A stretch of 51,779 nt of DNA from Mesorhizobium sp. (GCA_004020545.1 SAQE01000045.1:1-51779), one strand, 5' to 3'. Shown: positions 23,648-33,316, counted from the first letter of the stretch. The notes: generated by a model not told the origin, from the sequence alone. A program made the numbers and translations.

Positions 23648-24100
23648 TCAGCCGTTCCCCACCCTGTTGCCGAACGTCGTGAAGAACTGCCCGGCGAGCT
23701 TCTTCGAGGTCGATTCGATCAGCCGGCTGCCGAGTTGGGCGATCTTGCCGCCGACATCGGCTTTGGCGGCGTATTTGAGCACCGTCGTATCCGCGCCGTC
23801 GGCGGTAAGCGTCACGTCGGCGCCGCCCTTGGCGAAGCCGGCGATGCCGCCCTTGCCCTCGCCCTGGATGGTGTAGGAATGCGGCGGCTTGAGGTTCTTC
23901 AATGTCACCTCGCCGTTGAAGGTCGCCTTGATCGGCCCGATCTTCAGCACCACCGTCGCGGCCATCTCGGTATCCGATTTCTTCTCCAGGCTCTTGCAGC
24001 CGGGAATGGCCTCCTTGAGGATGTCCGGATCGTTGAGGGCCTCCCACACTTTTGCAACAGGTGCGGCGATGCGCTCCTCGCCTTCGATCACCAAAGCCAT
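23648..24100 (-). CDS. CoxG-like SRPBCC-family protein
   Basis: A 150-residue protein of the START/SRPBCC superfamily, CO-dehydrogenase subunit G-like branch. Characteristic parts are EERIAAPVAKVWEALNDPDIL, IPGCKSLEK, VVLKIGPIKATFNG and a C-terminal amphipathic helix (LIESTSKKLAGQFF). CoxG in carboxidotrophs helps anchor or mature CO dehydrogenase, but no cox genes are seen here, so the role is open. Start: GGGAGG lies 5 nt before ATG 24100. It converges on mrp with a 13-nt gap. Confidence 0.82.
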   Translation of the reverse strand: MALVIEGEERIAAPVAKVWEALNDPDILKEAIPGCKSLEKKSDTEMAATVVLKIGPIKATFNGEVTLKNLKPPHSYTIQGEGKGGIAGFAKGGADVTLTADGADTTVLKYAAKADVGGKIAQLGSRLIESTSKKLAGQFFTTFGNRVGNG

Positions 24101-24223
24101 CAAGACCTCCCGCATTGCTGATGCCCATTGGTCGTAGCGCGCGGCCCTTTGTCTGTCTATCGCACCAAAGTGCGGGGTCGCGGCGCTTGTACCTCTTGCC
24201 TGCATGAGCGCATTGGCATATCG

Positions 24224-24238
24224 ATTTGTCATACAAAT
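24224..24238. promoter_or_regulatory. GntR/FadR-type operator before the dehydratase gene
   Basis: ATTTGT-CAT-ACAAAT is a perfect palindrome whose inner TTGT-N3-ACAA fits the FadR-subfamily GntR consensus (GT...AC core). It ends 12 nt before the start codon at 24251, overlapping the zone of the ribosome-binding site, so it fits a repressor site. No GntR gene of this subfamily is in the window. Confidence 0.65.
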
Positions 24239-24250
24239 ACGGAGACCACG

Positions 24251-26056
24251 ATGGCAGGCGCCCCCACCAAGAAGAAGAAATTTCGCTCGCAGGAGTGGTT
24301 CGACAATCCCGACAATCCGGGCATGACGGCGCTCTATCTCGAGCGTTACCTCAATTACGGGCTGACGCGCGCCGAGCTGATGTCGGGCAAGCCGCTGATC
24401 GGCATCGCCCAGACCGGCTCCGATCTCTCGCCCTGCAATCGGCACCATCTCGAGCTCGCCAAGCGTGTGCGTGAGGGCATCGTATCGATGGGTGGCATCC
24501 CCTTCGAGTTCCCGTGCCATCCGATCCAGGAAACCGGCAAGCGCCCGACTGCGGCGCTCGACCGCAACCTCGCCTATCTCAGCCTGGTCGAGGTGCTTTA
24601 CGGCTATCCGATCGATGGCGTTGTGCTCACCATCGGCTGCGACAAGACCACGCCCGCGCTGCTGATGGCTGCGGCCACCGTCAATATTCCGGCGATCGCG
24701 TTTTCGGTCGGTCCGATGCTCAACGGCTGGCACAAGGGCAAGCGCACGGGTTCCGGCACCATCGTCTGGGAATCGCGCCAACGGCTGTCGGCGGGTGAGA
24801 TCGACTATGACGAGTTCATGGACATCGTCGCCTCCTCGGCGCCGTCGACCGGCTATTGCAACACCATGGGCACCGCCACCACGATGAACTCGCTGGCCGA
24901 GGCGCTTGGAATGCAGCTGCCAGGCTCGGCCGCCATCCCCGCGCCCTATCGCGAGCGCGGCCAGATGGGCTACGAGACGGGCAGGCGCATTGTCGAGATG
25001 GTGCACGAGGACCTTAAGCCCTCAGACATCATGACCCGCAAGGCCTTCGAGAACGCCATCGTCGTCAACTCGGCCATCGGCGGCTCGACCAACGCGCCGA
25101 TCCACCTCAACGCCATTGCCCGTCATCTCGGCGTGCCGCTCGACAATGACGACTGGCAGAATGTCGGCCTCAACGTGCCGCTCCTGGTCAACCTGCAGCC
25201 GACGGGCGAATATCTGGGCGAGGACTATCACCATGCCGGCGGCGTGCCGGCGGTGGTGGCCGAATTGATGAAGGGCGGCCTGTTGCCGCATCCCGATGCG
25301 ATCACCGTCAACGGCAGGGCCATGGGCGACAATTGCAGGGATGCCGTCAACGAGAACCCGGATGTGATCAGCAGCGTCGCCAAGCCGCTCAAGGCCAATG
25401 CCGGCTTCATCAACCTCAAGGGCAATCTGTTCGATTCCGCGATCATGAAGACCAGCGGCATCTCGCCCGAATTCCGCGAGCGTTATCTCTCCAACCCGAA
25501 CGACCCTGAGGCTTTCGAAGGCAACGCCATGGTCTTCGACGGCCCGGAGGATTACCACGCCCGCATCGACGATCCGGCGCAGGGCATCGACGAACACACC
25601 ATCCTGTTCATGCGCGGCGCCGGTCCGGTCGGCTATCCGGGCGGCGCCGAAGTGGTCAACATGCAGCCGCCGGCCTACCTCATCAAGAAGGGCATCCATT
25701 CGCTGGCCTGCATCGGCGACGGCCGTCAGTCCGGCACGTCCGGCTCGCCATCGATCCTCAACGCCTCGCCGGAAGCGGCCATCGGCGGCGGCCTAGCGCT
25801 TCTCAAGACCGGCGACCGCGTCCGCATCGACCTGAAGAAAGGCACGGCCAACATCCTCGTCAGCGATGAGGAGATCGCCAGGCGACAGGCCGAGCTGCAG
25901 GGCAATGGCGGCTATCACTATCCCAAGCACCAGACGCCCTGGCAGGAGATCCAGCGCGGCATGGTCGACCAGTTCTCGGCCGGCATGGTGCTGAAGCCGG
26001 CGGTGAAATACCAGGACGTCGCCCATACCAGCGGCGTGCCGCGCGACAACCACTGA
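24251..26056 (+). CDS. IlvD/Edd-family sugar-acid dehydratase (xylonate dehydratase-like)
   Basis: An Fe-S dehydratase of 601 residues that removes water from an aldonic acid to give a 2-keto-3-deoxy acid. Cluster cysteines are Cys62 ([10 protein letters not shown]), Cys130 (TIGCDKTTP) and Cys203 ([11 protein letters not shown]). The opening [20 protein letters not shown] and the ending VKYQDVA resemble Caulobacter xylonate dehydratase XylD and rhizobial arabinonate dehydratase more than IlvD. Start: GGAG lies about 6 nt before ATG 24251. A GntR-type palindrome precedes it and a hairpin follows. No sugar transport or aldolase gene lies next to it, so the substrate (xylonate, arabinonate or another) is undecided. 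Confidence 0.9.
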   Translation: MAGAPTKKKKFRSQEWFDNPDNPGMTALYLERYLNYGLTRAELMSGKPLIGIAQTGSDLSPCNRHHLELAKRVREGIVSMGGIPFEFPCHPIQETGKRPTAALDRNLAYLSLVEVLYGYPIDGVVLTIGCDKTTPALLMAAATVNIPAIAFSVGPMLNGWHKGKRTGSGTIVWESRQRLSAGEIDYDEFMDIVASSAPSTGYCNTMGTATTMNSLAEALGMQLPGSAAIPAPYRERGQMGYETGRRIVEMVHEDLKPSDIMTRKAFENAIVVNSAIGGSTNAPIHLNAIARHLGVPLDNDDWQNVGLNVPLLVNLQPTGEYLGEDYHHAGGVPAVVAELMKGGLLPHPDAITVNGRAMGDNCRDAVNENPDVISSVAKPLKANAGFINLKGNLFDSAIMKTSGISPEFRERYLSNPNDPEAFEGNAMVFDGPEDYHARIDDPAQGIDEHTILFMRGAGPVGYPGGAEVVNMQPPAYLIKKGIHSLACIGDGRQSGTSGSPSILNASPEAAIGGGLALLKTGDRVRIDLKKGTANILVSDEEIARRQAELQGNGGYHYPKHQTPWQEIQRGMVDQFSAGMVLKPAVKYQDVAHTSGVPRDNH

Positions 26057-26077
26057 ATTCAGAGCACGAAAATCGAG

Positions 26078-26109
26078 GGGCGGTCCGCTATCCGGCGGGC
26101 CGCCCTTTG
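26078..26109 (+). terminator. Probable terminator of the dehydratase gene
   Basis: GGGCGG pairs with CCGCCC across an imperfect GC-rich stem, followed by TTTG. It lies 21 nt after the stop codon. The T-run is short, so its strength is uncertain. Confidence 0.5.
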
Positions 26110-26186
26110 TCATGGCCCTTGTTTCGGCCGCGGGGCGTCTACAGATAAGCCCGATCTCGGCGGTCGTGCGAAGGAGAGGCAAATCC

Positions 26187-26585
26187 ATGGCGAAACGGCG
26201 CTCTTCACTCGGCTTCCTCGGCATGTTCGGCCGCTCGGGCGACCTGCGCCAGCTCGATGATGCTCTGCGCCAGGCCGACCTGCATCCGGCGCTTGTGCCT
26301 GAGGGCGTGAAGCTCACCATCGTCAATTTGATGAACGATCGCTGGCCGGAAGAGCCGCCGCCCCAGGCTTATGCGTCGGTGGCGCAGCTTTGCAGCTATT
26401 GCGTTGCCGGACCGGATACCTTCGAGCAGGCCAACGGCAGCGAACTTACGCTGGAGGCCGAGCGCCGCATCGAGGCCGCGCTCGAAGCCGGCGATAGTTT
26501 CGATGCCCAGATCGTGCTGATGACGCTGCATGCGAAGCTGATCAACGCCGAAGTCGTCGAGCGCTACGGACTGACTGCCGAGTGA
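26187..26585 (+). CDS. Conserved-looking hypothetical protein
   Basis: A 132-residue protein I do not recognise. It has a basic N-terminus (MAKRRSSLGFLGMFGRSG), then a predicted helical body with ALRQADLHPALVPEGVKLTI, a CSYC pair in QLCSYCVAG, and a C-terminal helix (AQIVLMTLHAKLINAEVVER). No signal peptide or membrane span. AAGGAGAGG lies 7 nt before ATG 26187, and codon use matches neighbours, so it is a real gene. It sits alone between the dehydratase and the converging methyltransferase gene. Confidence 0.75.
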   Translation: MAKRRSSLGFLGMFGRSGDLRQLDDALRQADLHPALVPEGVKLTIVNLMNDRWPEEPPPQAYASVAQLCSYCVAGPDTFEQANGSELTLEAERRIEAALEAGDSFDAQIVLMTLHAKLINAEVVERYGLTAE

Positions 26586-26600
26586 TCTGCGGGATAGAGC

Positions 26601-28190
26601 TTATCCGCCCATGCCGCTGCGCGGCAGCTTGATCATCTCGCCGAAGCGGGCGCGCAATTTGTCGTCGAGAATGCGCGACACGTGGCGCGGGAAGCGTTCG
26701 GCAAGCACGCGCTTCTTCTCGGCGATCGCCCGTTGCAGGATGTCTGGCCGGCCTTTCTCGTTCCATTCCTTCGGCGAGAACCGGTCGCCGACCGCGGGAT
26801 AAAAATATTCGGTCTGCATCAGCTTCAGCGTCTGCTCGTTGCCGAGATAATGGCCGGGACCCTTGAGGCAGACATCGGTGATGGTGTCGATCGACAGCGC
26901 CTCATCCGTCACCTCGATGCCGCGCACGCAGCGCAGGCAGTGGCCGAGCATGTCGTTGTCGATGATCAGGCTTTCGAGGCAGAAGCCGAGCAGCGAGGCA
27001 TGCATGCCGGCCGATTCGTAGACGAGGTTGAGGCCGGAAAGCCCTGCCATAACATTGGTGATGCCCTTCTCGTAGCCGGACTGTATGTCGGGCAGCTTCG
27101 AGTCCGTCATGCCGGCGGCCGAGCCGCCCGGCAGGTCGTAAAATTGCGCCATCTGCGCGCAGGCGGCGGTCAGCACCGACTGCTCGGCCGAGCCGCCGGA
27201 CATGGCGCCGGTCCGAAGATCGGAGACGAACGGCCAGGTGCCGAAAATCGCCGGATGGCCGGGCTTTATGGCGTTGACGTAGACCAGGCCCATCAGCACC
27301 TCCGCCACCGCCTGGACGACGGCGCCGGCAATCGCGGCGGGAGCCGTGGCGCCGGCCTGGCCGGCCGAGAGCAGCAGGATCGGAATGCCGCCTTCGACGC
27401 AGGCTTCGAGCACGCCGCAGGCATCCTCGGCGAATTTCATCGGCGGCACGACGAAGCAGTTCGAGTTGGACACGAACGGCCGCGCCCGGAAATTTTCCTC
27501 GCCGCCGGCGATCGCATAGAGCATCTCCAGCGCCGGCTTGACGTTCTCTCGCACCGTGAAGGAGGTGCCGACATGCTTGGATGTTCCCATCACGCAGGCA
27601 TAGAGCGTGTTGAAGTCCATCTCGAGCGGATCGGGGATGTCGCGCGGCACCATGGTGCGCTGGAAGAAATGGATGTTGTCGAGCCCATCGACGAGGCGGG
27701 CGGCGTCGTAGATGTCCTGCAACTGCGATTCGCGGTACTCGCGCTTCTCGACGTCGACCAGATGCACCGCGGCGCCCGCCGTGCCGTAATGCACGCGTTT
27801 GCCCTGGATCACCATGTCGTGCTTGGGGTCCTGGCCGTGGAGCGTGAAGTGGCGCGCGGACTTTTTGATCGTGTCGAGCACCAGCGCCCGCGGCAGGCGG
27901 ATGCGGCCGTCGTCGCCATAGGTCGCGCCGACCCTGGTCATCGCCTCGATGCAGGAGGGGATGGCGTTGGCGAAACCCACCGTCTCCAGAAGCGTCAGCA
28001 CCGCCTCGTGGATGCGCTCGCGGTCATTCTGGCTCAATGGCCCGTAGCTGCCGCCTTCGAGGCCGGGCCGCACCGGACGGATGTCGTCCGCGAGCGGCGC
28101 GGCCCGCATCGCGCGGCGCGCTTCGCGCCCGCCGGACCGCCGCGAACGCTGGTCCGACGACGCGTCCTGCTTCTCAAGAGCCACTGACAT
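26601..28190 (-). CDS. MttB-superfamily methyltransferase without pyrrolysine
   Basis: A 529-residue protein of the trimethylamine methyltransferase (MttB) superfamily. Recognisable stretches are LLETVGFANAIPSCIEAM, VHYGTAGAAVHLVD, LYACVMGTSKHVGTSF and the TIM-barrel part with GHPAIFGTWPFVSDLRTG. The frame is open through the region where true MttB has an amber codon, so it is a non-pyrrolysine member; characterised ones demethylate glycine betaine, proline betaine or carnitine with a cobalamin partner. No corrinoid protein gene lies adjacent. Start: GGTGGAG is about 7 nt before ATG 28190. The MocR gene lies upstream on the same strand. The residues after position 10 are Arg/Ala-rich and poorly conserved-looking. 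Confidence 0.85.
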   Translation of the reverse strand: MSVALEKQDASSDQRSRRSGGREARRAMRAAPLADDIRPVRPGLEGGSYGPLSQNDRERIHEAVLTLLETVGFANAIPSCIEAMTRVGATYGDDGRIRLPRALVLDTIKKSARHFTLHGQDPKHDMVIQGKRVHYGTAGAAVHLVDVEKREYRESQLQDIYDAARLVDGLDNIHFFQRTMVPRDIPDPLEMDFNTLYACVMGTSKHVGTSFTVRENVKPALEMLYAIAGGEENFRARPFVSNSNCFVVPPMKFAEDACGVLEACVEGGIPILLLSAGQAGATAPAAIAGAVVQAVAEVLMGLVYVNAIKPGHPAIFGTWPFVSDLRTGAMSGGSAEQSVLTAACAQMAQFYDLPGGSAAGMTDSKLPDIQSGYEKGITNVMAGLSGLNLVYESAGMHASLLGFCLESLIIDNDMLGHCLRCVRGIEVTDEALSIDTITDVCLKGPGHYLGNEQTLKLMQTEYFYPAVGDRFSPKEWNEKGRPDILQRAIAEKKRVLAERFPRHVSRILDDKLRARFGEMIKLPRSGMGG

Positions 28191-28360
28191 GGAAGCACTC
28201 CACCTTTAGCTTTTCAGGGGCAGGGTGCGTGGCGGTTGGTCCACCATCGGCCTGCCTCGTCCCCTATGGCCTCCGACTATGCCGCTGGCATTGGTACAGC
28301 CTATGAGCCAGCCTGTCCCGTCGAATATGCCAGGATGCTAAAGCAAGCAGGGTGCAAAAC

Positions 28361-28392
28361 AAAAGGGAGCAGGCTCACGCCGGCTCCCTTTT
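28361..28392 (-). terminator. Rho-independent terminator of the mocR gene
   Basis: AAAAGGGAGC and GCTCCCTTTT form a 10-bp stem around a 12-nt loop that can pair further. On the minus strand the stem is followed by GTTTTG, giving a T-rich tail. It begins 19 nt after the stop of the MocR gene, so mttB must have its own promoter in 28191-28360. Confidence 0.75.
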
Positions 28393-28410
28393 CAAGAAAT
28401 CTGTCCGCGT

Positions 28411-29904
28411 TCAGGCGGCCGCGGGTCGGCGTCCGGCTGCCGTGGCGAGTTCCCGGATACCGGGCTCGATGTGCTGCAGCGAGATCGAGGAGATGCCCAA
28501 GCGCATGAAACGAGAGGGCTTTTCGCTGCGGTCGAAGAACCGGTCCCCGGGCTCGATGATGACGCTGCGCGAAGCGGCCGCCTCGGCCAGGCCGCGTGAA
28601 TCGGTGCCGCGCGGACCCTCCAGCCAGAGCGATGTGCCGCCCGCGGAATCGGTCGAACGCCAATCTGGCAGGAAAGCGGAAATCGCATGGACCAGACGCT
28701 TGCGCCGCTCGTCGAAGGCGGCGGAGAGCCTGCGCACCAGCGCCTCGTGATGGCCGAGTGACAGGAACAGCGCAACGGCGCGCTGGTTGTTCGCCGGCGG
28801 GTGCCTGAGCATGAAGCGGCGCAACGCGCGAAGCTCGGCGATCAGTCCGGCCGAGGCCACGATGTAGCCAAGCCTCAAGCCAGGAGCCAGCGTCTTCGAC
28901 ATCGAGCCGACATAGATGACGCGGCCCGAGCGGTCGAGGCTCTTCAGCGCCTGCTGCGGCGCCTCGTCGAGAAGTTGGCTGTCATAGCCGTCCTCGATGA
29001 TGATCTGGTTGTGGCGAGTGGCCCGCGCCAAAAGATCCTGCCGCCGCTCGGCCGACAGCGGCACCATGGTCGGGCAATGGTGGCTGGGTGTGACGAACAC
29101 GAAGCCGGAATCGGCGGGGATCGCCGAGGTCACGATGCCCGACTGATCGACCGGAACCGCCTGGATGTCGGCGCCTGCCAGCCGGAAGATCGAACGGGCA
29201 TCCGGATAGCCCGGGTCTTCCATAGCCACCTTCGAGCCCTTGGTCATCAGCAGCGAGGCGAGCATGTAGAGCGCGTTCTGCGCGCCCAGAGTCACGATGA
29301 TCTCATCCGGATTGGCGAAGATGCCGCGCCGCGGCAAAAGCCGGGCCTGGATCTGCTCGATCAGCAGCGGATCGTCGCGGTCGACCATGTCGGACGCCCA
29401 GTTGCGGATCTCCAGCACCGCGAGCGCCATGCGGTTGCATTCGCGCCATTCGGCGGTCGGGAACAGCGCCGGGTCGAATTGGCCGTAGACGAACGGATAG
29501 GAAGACTTGATCCAGTTGTCGTGCTTGGCCGGCGGCGGCATGTCGCTGGCGGCGATCTGCCGGCGTGCCTTCCAGTCGATCTCGTTCTGCTGGTCGGGCG
29601 CCTTCTGGTGCGGCTTGGCGGGGGTGGCCAGCACGTCAGGGTTGACGAAATGGCCGCGCCGCTCGCGCGCCACCAGGAAGCCCTGGTCGACCAGTTGCTG
29701 GAAGGCGAGCACCACCGTGCCGCGGGCAACACCAAGTTTTTCCGCCAGAATCCGGCAGGACGGCAGCGGCATCGAAGCGGCGATTTGGCGGTCGAGGATG
29801 GCCGCGACGATCGCCTGGCGGATCTGTGCCTGGAGGGTTTGTCCGGATTCGGCCGAAATCCGGAACAGGCCGGACCATATGGCCGTGTCATTGCGCTGTG
29901 GCAT
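28411..29904 (-). CDS. MocR-family (GntR/aminotransferase) transcriptional regulator
   Basis: A 497-residue regulator with a GntR winged helix fused to a fold-type I aminotransferase-like domain. The helix-turn-helix is at about 25-85 (LPSCRILAEKLGVARGTVVL), and the PLP-binding lysine is Lys337 in GSMSKTLAPGLRLGY. The Asp of the PLP site is in IIEDGYDSQ. Family members sense PLP or amino compounds such as GABA or taurine. Target candidates are its own promoter, where 12-bp direct repeats lie at 30019-30073, and the methyltransferase gene downstream. No ATG other than 29904 fits the family start. Confidence 0.9.
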   Translation of the reverse strand: MPQRNDTAIWSGLFRISAESGQTLQAQIRQAIVAAILDRQIAASMPLPSCRILAEKLGVARGTVVLAFQQLVDQGFLVARERRGHFVNPDVLATPAKPHQKAPDQQNEIDWKARRQIAASDMPPPAKHDNWIKSSYPFVYGQFDPALFPTAEWRECNRMALAVLEIRNWASDMVDRDDPLLIEQIQARLLPRRGIFANPDEIIVTLGAQNALYMLASLLMTKGSKVAMEDPGYPDARSIFRLAGADIQAVPVDQSGIVTSAIPADSGFVFVTPSHHCPTMVPLSAERRQDLLARATRHNQIIIEDGYDSQLLDEAPQQALKSLDRSGRVIYVGSMSKTLAPGLRLGYIVASAGLIAELRALRRFMLRHPPANNQRAVALFLSLGHHEALVRRLSAAFDERRKRLVHAISAFLPDWRSTDSAGGTSLWLEGPRGTDSRGLAEAAASRSVIIEPGDRFFDRSEKPSRFMRLGISSISLQHIEPGIRELATAAGRRPAAA

Positions 29905-30018
29905 GGGAGAACTTCCTCGGATGGCCAGCTGTTTTCACTTGGCTGGACCAGTCGAGTGTAGGGGTGGCACAAGGGGTTGCGCCAATCAATTTTTCTGATC
30001 GCTGGGATTTATGCCAGT

Positions 30019-30073
30019 GATCCATTGGTCGCGTAAGCGATCCATCATTGGTCACGGAAGCGGCCCATTTGTC
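30019..30073. promoter_or_regulatory. Direct-repeat operator in the mocR-pgi intergenic region
   Basis: Three copies in the same orientation: GATCCATTGGTC (30019-30030), GATCCATCATTGGTC (30039-30053, with a 3-nt insertion) and the weaker GGCCCATTTGTC (30062-30073). The TTGGTC halves are 20-23 nt apart, about two helix turns. Same-face direct repeats are the usual binding layout of MocR regulators, and the adjacent gene is one. The region lies 115-170 nt upstream of the mocR start. Confidence 0.6.
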
Positions 30074-30087
30074 CGTAAAATCATGCT

Positions 30088-30117
30088 GCAACGCATCATA
30101 AAACCGTGATGCGCTGC
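30088..30117. promoter_or_regulatory. Inverted repeat upstream of pgi
   Basis: CGCATCA (30092-30098) and TGATGCG (30107-30113) are inverted around TAAAACCG. With one mismatch the dyad extends to GCA...TGC at 30088-30117. It could be an operator or a leader stem about 115 nt before the pgi start codon. Nothing else was recognised in 30118-30230. Confidence 0.45.
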
Positions 30118-30230
30118 GGCATCGCCGCGCTTGAACGAAATGGAAATCGGCTCAATAGAATGACGCGCCGACACGCGCCGGAAACATCCGGCCTGTTAAA
30201 ATGGTCTAAAAACCCGCCAGGAGCCCGCCA

Positions 30231-31874
30231 GTGGATCAGTCAGCCTTCGACAAGCAACTTGCCGCGTTGCGGGACAAGCGCGCGGCAGCCAAGGGCAGCA
30301 TGCGCGAGGCCTTCGCCGTAGATCCCCAACGCTTCGAGAAATTCTCCGCCATCGATGGCGACCTCCTGCTCGACTGGTCGAAATGCGCGGTCGACGCCGA
30401 CACGATGGCGATGCTGGAAAAACTTGCTGGCGCCGCCGATCTCGAAGGCCGCCGCGCCGCGATGTTCGAAGGCAAGAAGATCAACATCACCGAAGGCCGC
30501 GCCGTACTGCACACGGCGCTGCGCAACCTGACCGGCAAAGGCGTCGTGGTGGATGGCCAGGACACGAAGGCCGACGTCATTGCCGTGCTCGATGCAATGG
30601 GCGCCTTCGCCGACGACATTCGCTCCGGCAAGGCGGCCGGCGCCACCGGCAAGAAGATCACCGACATCGTCAATATCGGCATCGGCGGATCGGATCTGGG
30701 ACCGGCGATGGTCACGCTGGCGCTGGCGCCCTACCATGACGGGCCGCGTGCGCATTATGTCTCCAATGTCGACGGCGCCCATATCCACGACACGCTGAAG
30801 GGCCTTTCGCCCGAAACGACGCTGTTCATCATCGCCTCCAAGACCTTCACCACCGTCGAGACGATGACCAATGCCGAGACCGCGCGCAAATGGGTGGAGA
30901 AGGCGCTGGGCAAGGAAGCGATCGGCAAGCATTTCGCCGCCGTCTCGACCGCGCTCGACCTGGTGTCGAAGTTCGGCATCGAACAGGATCGCGTCTTCGG
31001 TTTCTGGGACTGGGTCGGTGGCCGCTATTCGGTCTGGAGCGCCATCGGCCTGCCGGTGATGATCGCCATCGGCCCGCGCAACTTCCGCGCCTTCCTCGAC
31101 GGCGCGCATGAAATGGACGAGCATTTCCGCTCAGCACCCCTGCAGAAGAACCTGCCGGCATTGCTGGGGCTGATCGGCTGGTGGCACCGGGTCGTCTGCA
31201 AATATCCGGCGCGCGCCGTCATCCCTTACGACCAGCGTCTCTCCAGGCTGCCGGCTTATCTGCAGCAGCTCGACATGGAATCGAACGGCAAGAGCGTCAC
31301 GCTGGACAGCGGCGCGGTCGCCACGCCGACCGGCCCGCTGGTCTGGGGCGAGCCCGGCACCAATGGCCAGCATGCGTTCTTCCAGCTTCTGCACCAGGGC
31401 ACCGATTTCATCCCGGTCGAGTTCCTCGCCGCCGCCGTCGCCCATGAGCCGGAGCTGAAGAACCACCATGATCTGCTGCTCGCCAACTGCCTGGCGCAGT
31501 CGGAAGCCTTCATGAAGGGCCGCACGCTGGAGGAGGCGCGCGCCCAGATGCTGGCCAAGGGCATGAAGCCGGCCGACGTCGACCGCATCGCGCCGCACCG
31601 CGTTTTTTCGGGCAACCGACCTTCGGTGACGATCCTCTACAAGAAGCTCGATCCGCGAACGCTCGGCCGTCTGATCGCGCTTTACGAGCATCGCGTCTTC
31701 GTCGAGGGCACGCTGTTCAACATCAACTCGTTCGACCAATGGGGTGTCGAACTGGGCAAGGAACTGGCGACGGGCCTGCTGCCTGTCGTGGAAGGCAAGG
31801 AGACTGCCGCAAAACGCGACGCCTCGACTGCCGGACTGGTGGGACATATCCACCAATTGCGCGGCACGGAGTAA
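30231..31874 (+). CDS. pgi: Glucose-6-phosphate isomerase
   Basis: Interconverts glucose-6-phosphate and fructose-6-phosphate in the cytoplasm; 547 residues, the usual length of bacterial PGI. Family signatures are present: [35 protein letters not shown], and [20 protein letters not shown] with the catalytic Glu. The start is a GTG at 30231 with AGGAG 8 nt upstream; no ATG fits. A HAD phosphatase gene follows 5 nt after the stop, so the two form an operon. Confidence 0.96.
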   Translation: MDQSAFDKQLAALRDKRAAAKGSMREAFAVDPQRFEKFSAIDGDLLLDWSKCAVDADTMAMLEKLAGAADLEGRRAAMFEGKKINITEGRAVLHTALRNLTGKGVVVDGQDTKADVIAVLDAMGAFADDIRSGKAAGATGKKITDIVNIGIGGSDLGPAMVTLALAPYHDGPRAHYVSNVDGAHIHDTLKGLSPETTLFIIASKTFTTVETMTNAETARKWVEKALGKEAIGKHFAAVSTALDLVSKFGIEQDRVFGFWDWVGGRYSVWSAIGLPVMIAIGPRNFRAFLDGAHEMDEHFRSAPLQKNLPALLGLIGWWHRVVCKYPARAVIPYDQRLSRLPAYLQQLDMESNGKSVTLDSGAVATPTGPLVWGEPGTNGQHAFFQLLHQGTDFIPVEFLAAAVAHEPELKNHHDLLLANCLAQSEAFMKGRTLEEARAQMLAKGMKPADVDRIAPHRVFSGNRPSVTILYKKLDPRTLGRLIALYEHRVFVEGTLFNINSFDQWGVELGKELATGLLPVVEGKETAAKRDASTAGLVGHIHQLRGTE

Positions 31875-31879
31875 CAGGC

Positions 31880-32605
31880 TTGGCGGACATCAAGGGAATT
31901 CTATTCGACAAGGACGGCACGCTTGTCGATTTCAACGCAACCTGGCTCGGCATAGCCGATTTCATGGCCATGGATGCCGCCGAGGGCGACCGCTGGAAAG
32001 CCGACCGGCTGCTAGCCGCCGCCGGCTTCGATTTCGTCAGCAAGCGCTTCAAGCCCGACTCGATCTTTGCTTCCGGTTCGAACATGGATGTCGTCGAGCT
32101 CTGGTTCCCGCGCCTGTCCGACGAGGATCAGATGCTGGCCGTTTCCCGCTTCAACGAGATCACCTCGGTGCAGGGCTCATCGATGGCGGTCGCGCTTCCC
32201 GGGATCATCGATTCGCTGAGGACGCTGCACAAGAAATCCTTCCGCATGGGCGTCGCCACCAACGATTCCACCAGCGGCGCCGAGAAGACGCTTGCCACGC
32301 TCGGTGTCGCGCAGCTCTTCGACGCAGCCTTTGGCTATGATGCCGTGGCCAATCCCAAGCCGGCGCCCGATACCGTTGTTGCCTTCTGCGACCTGACGGG
32401 GCTGAAGCCAAGCGAGATCGCCATGGTCGGCGACAACCGCCACGACCTCGAAATGGCGCGTGCCGGCGGCTGCGGGCTGGCGGTTGGTGTTCTCTCCGGC
32501 ACCGGCACGCGCGACTCGCTGTCGCCGATCGCTGATGTCATTCTGGATTCGGTGGCCGACCTGCCGGATTTCCTGTCGGCGCGGGTGAGCGTGCCGGCGG
32601 GCTAA
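31880..32605 (+). CDS. HAD-superfamily phosphatase (Gph-like)
   Basis: A 241-residue hydrolase of the haloacid dehalogenase superfamily. Motif I is FDKDGTL (Asp10, Asp12), motif II is in VATNDST, and motif IV is VGDNRHDLEMA. The cap lies between motif I and II, as in phosphoglycolate phosphatase, but the substrate is not determined. Start: TTG 31880 with GGAG 9 nt upstream is the only start after the pgi stop that keeps the family N-terminus (ADIKGILFDKDGT). Coupling to pgi suggests a sugar phosphate substrate. Confidence 0.85.
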   Translation: MADIKGILFDKDGTLVDFNATWLGIADFMAMDAAEGDRWKADRLLAAAGFDFVSKRFKPDSIFASGSNMDVVELWFPRLSDEDQMLAVSRFNEITSVQGSSMAVALPGIIDSLRTLHKKSFRMGVATNDSTSGAEKTLATLGVAQLFDAAFGYDAVANPKPAPDTVVAFCDLTGLKPSEIAMVGDNRHDLEMARAGGCGLAVGVLSGTGTRDSLSPIADVILDSVADLPDFLSARVSVPAG

Positions 32606-33316
32606 TTAAGCGCTGGCTGGGACGAACGCAAACACTCCGCTCGGCTCCCGCGCGCCGCCGCCGTTTCCGCCGACATCGGGCACCTGATACTCGCCAAGCA
32701 GGCGAAGCCTCGGCTTGGGCAGCCAGGCCCGGCCCGGATCGCCGACCAGCACATCGATGCCGGCGGCAAGGCACCGGTCGAGGAAGGGGACGACCCGCCG
32801 CGCCACGTCCTGCGCGTAGAAGACATCGCCGGCGAGCACCAGGTCGACGGCAGGCGGCGGACCGTCGGTGATGTCCTCGCCAATTATGCTGACGGCGACG
32901 CCGTTGGCAGCCGCGTTAAGGCCGAGCGCGACGATGCCGTTGAGATCGATTTCCGCCGCGATCACCTCGCGCGCTCCGGCTTTGGCGGCGGCGATGCCGA
33001 CAAGGCCGGAGCCGGCGCCGAGGTCGAGCACGCGGCGGCCCGCGACGGTCGAAGGCCGGTCGAGCACATAGCGCGCCAGTACCGCGCCGCCCGCCCAGGC
33101 ATAGGCCCAGTAGGGCGGTTGCGGTTCGGTCGCGCTCTCCTCGGCGTCACCATCCGGTTCCAGCAGCCGCCTCAGCCCGCTGCCGGGATGGGCCATGTAG
33201 AGGCGGATTTCCGGCAGCGACGGCACCGGCGCAAGCCGCATGTTCGCCTTGATGAATTGCGCCGGATCGGGGCCTTCGCGGCGCGCCGGCGCCACGTCGG
33301 CAGTGCGTTCGATCAA
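32606..33316 (-). CDS. ETF-beta lysine methyltransferase-like protein
   Basis: A SAM-dependent methyltransferase of 236 residues, close in pattern to the ETF-beta lysine methyltransferases (human ETFBKMT, and the characterised Agrobacterium enzyme). Seen: the N-terminal PPYWAYAWAGGAVLARYVLD, SAM loop VLDLGAGSGLVGIAAA, AGDVFYAQDVA in place of the DxxY-type motif, and VGDPGR. The human protein carries nearly the same last two motifs. It would trimethylate the recognition loop of electron transfer flavoprotein and so tune electron flow from acyl-CoA dehydrogenases. The start appears to be a TTG 3 nt after the fadD stop; GTG 33295 is an alternative. Its place behind an acyl-CoA ligase supports the role. 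Confidence 0.83.
   Translation of the reverse strand: MIERTADVAPARREGPDPAQFIKANMRLAPVPSLPEIRLYMAHPGSGLRRLLEPDGDAEESATEPQPPYWAYAWAGGAVLARYVLDRPSTVAGRRVLDLGAGSGLVGIAAAKAGAREVIAAEIDLNGIVALGLNAAANGVAVSIIGEDITDGPPPAVDLVLAGDVFYAQDVARRVVPFLDRCLAAGIDVLVGDPGRAWLPKPRLRLLGEYQVPDVGGNGGGAREPSGVFAFVPASA

Noticed and set aside
23648-24100. Part of a CO dehydrogenase (cox) cluster
   Set aside because: Only a CoxG-like fold is present; no coxMSL, coxD or coxE genes lie nearby.
26601-28190. Possible pyrrolysine-containing trimethylamine methyltransferase
   Set aside because: The frame has no in-frame amber codon, and no pyl genes or corrinoid partner are present in the window.
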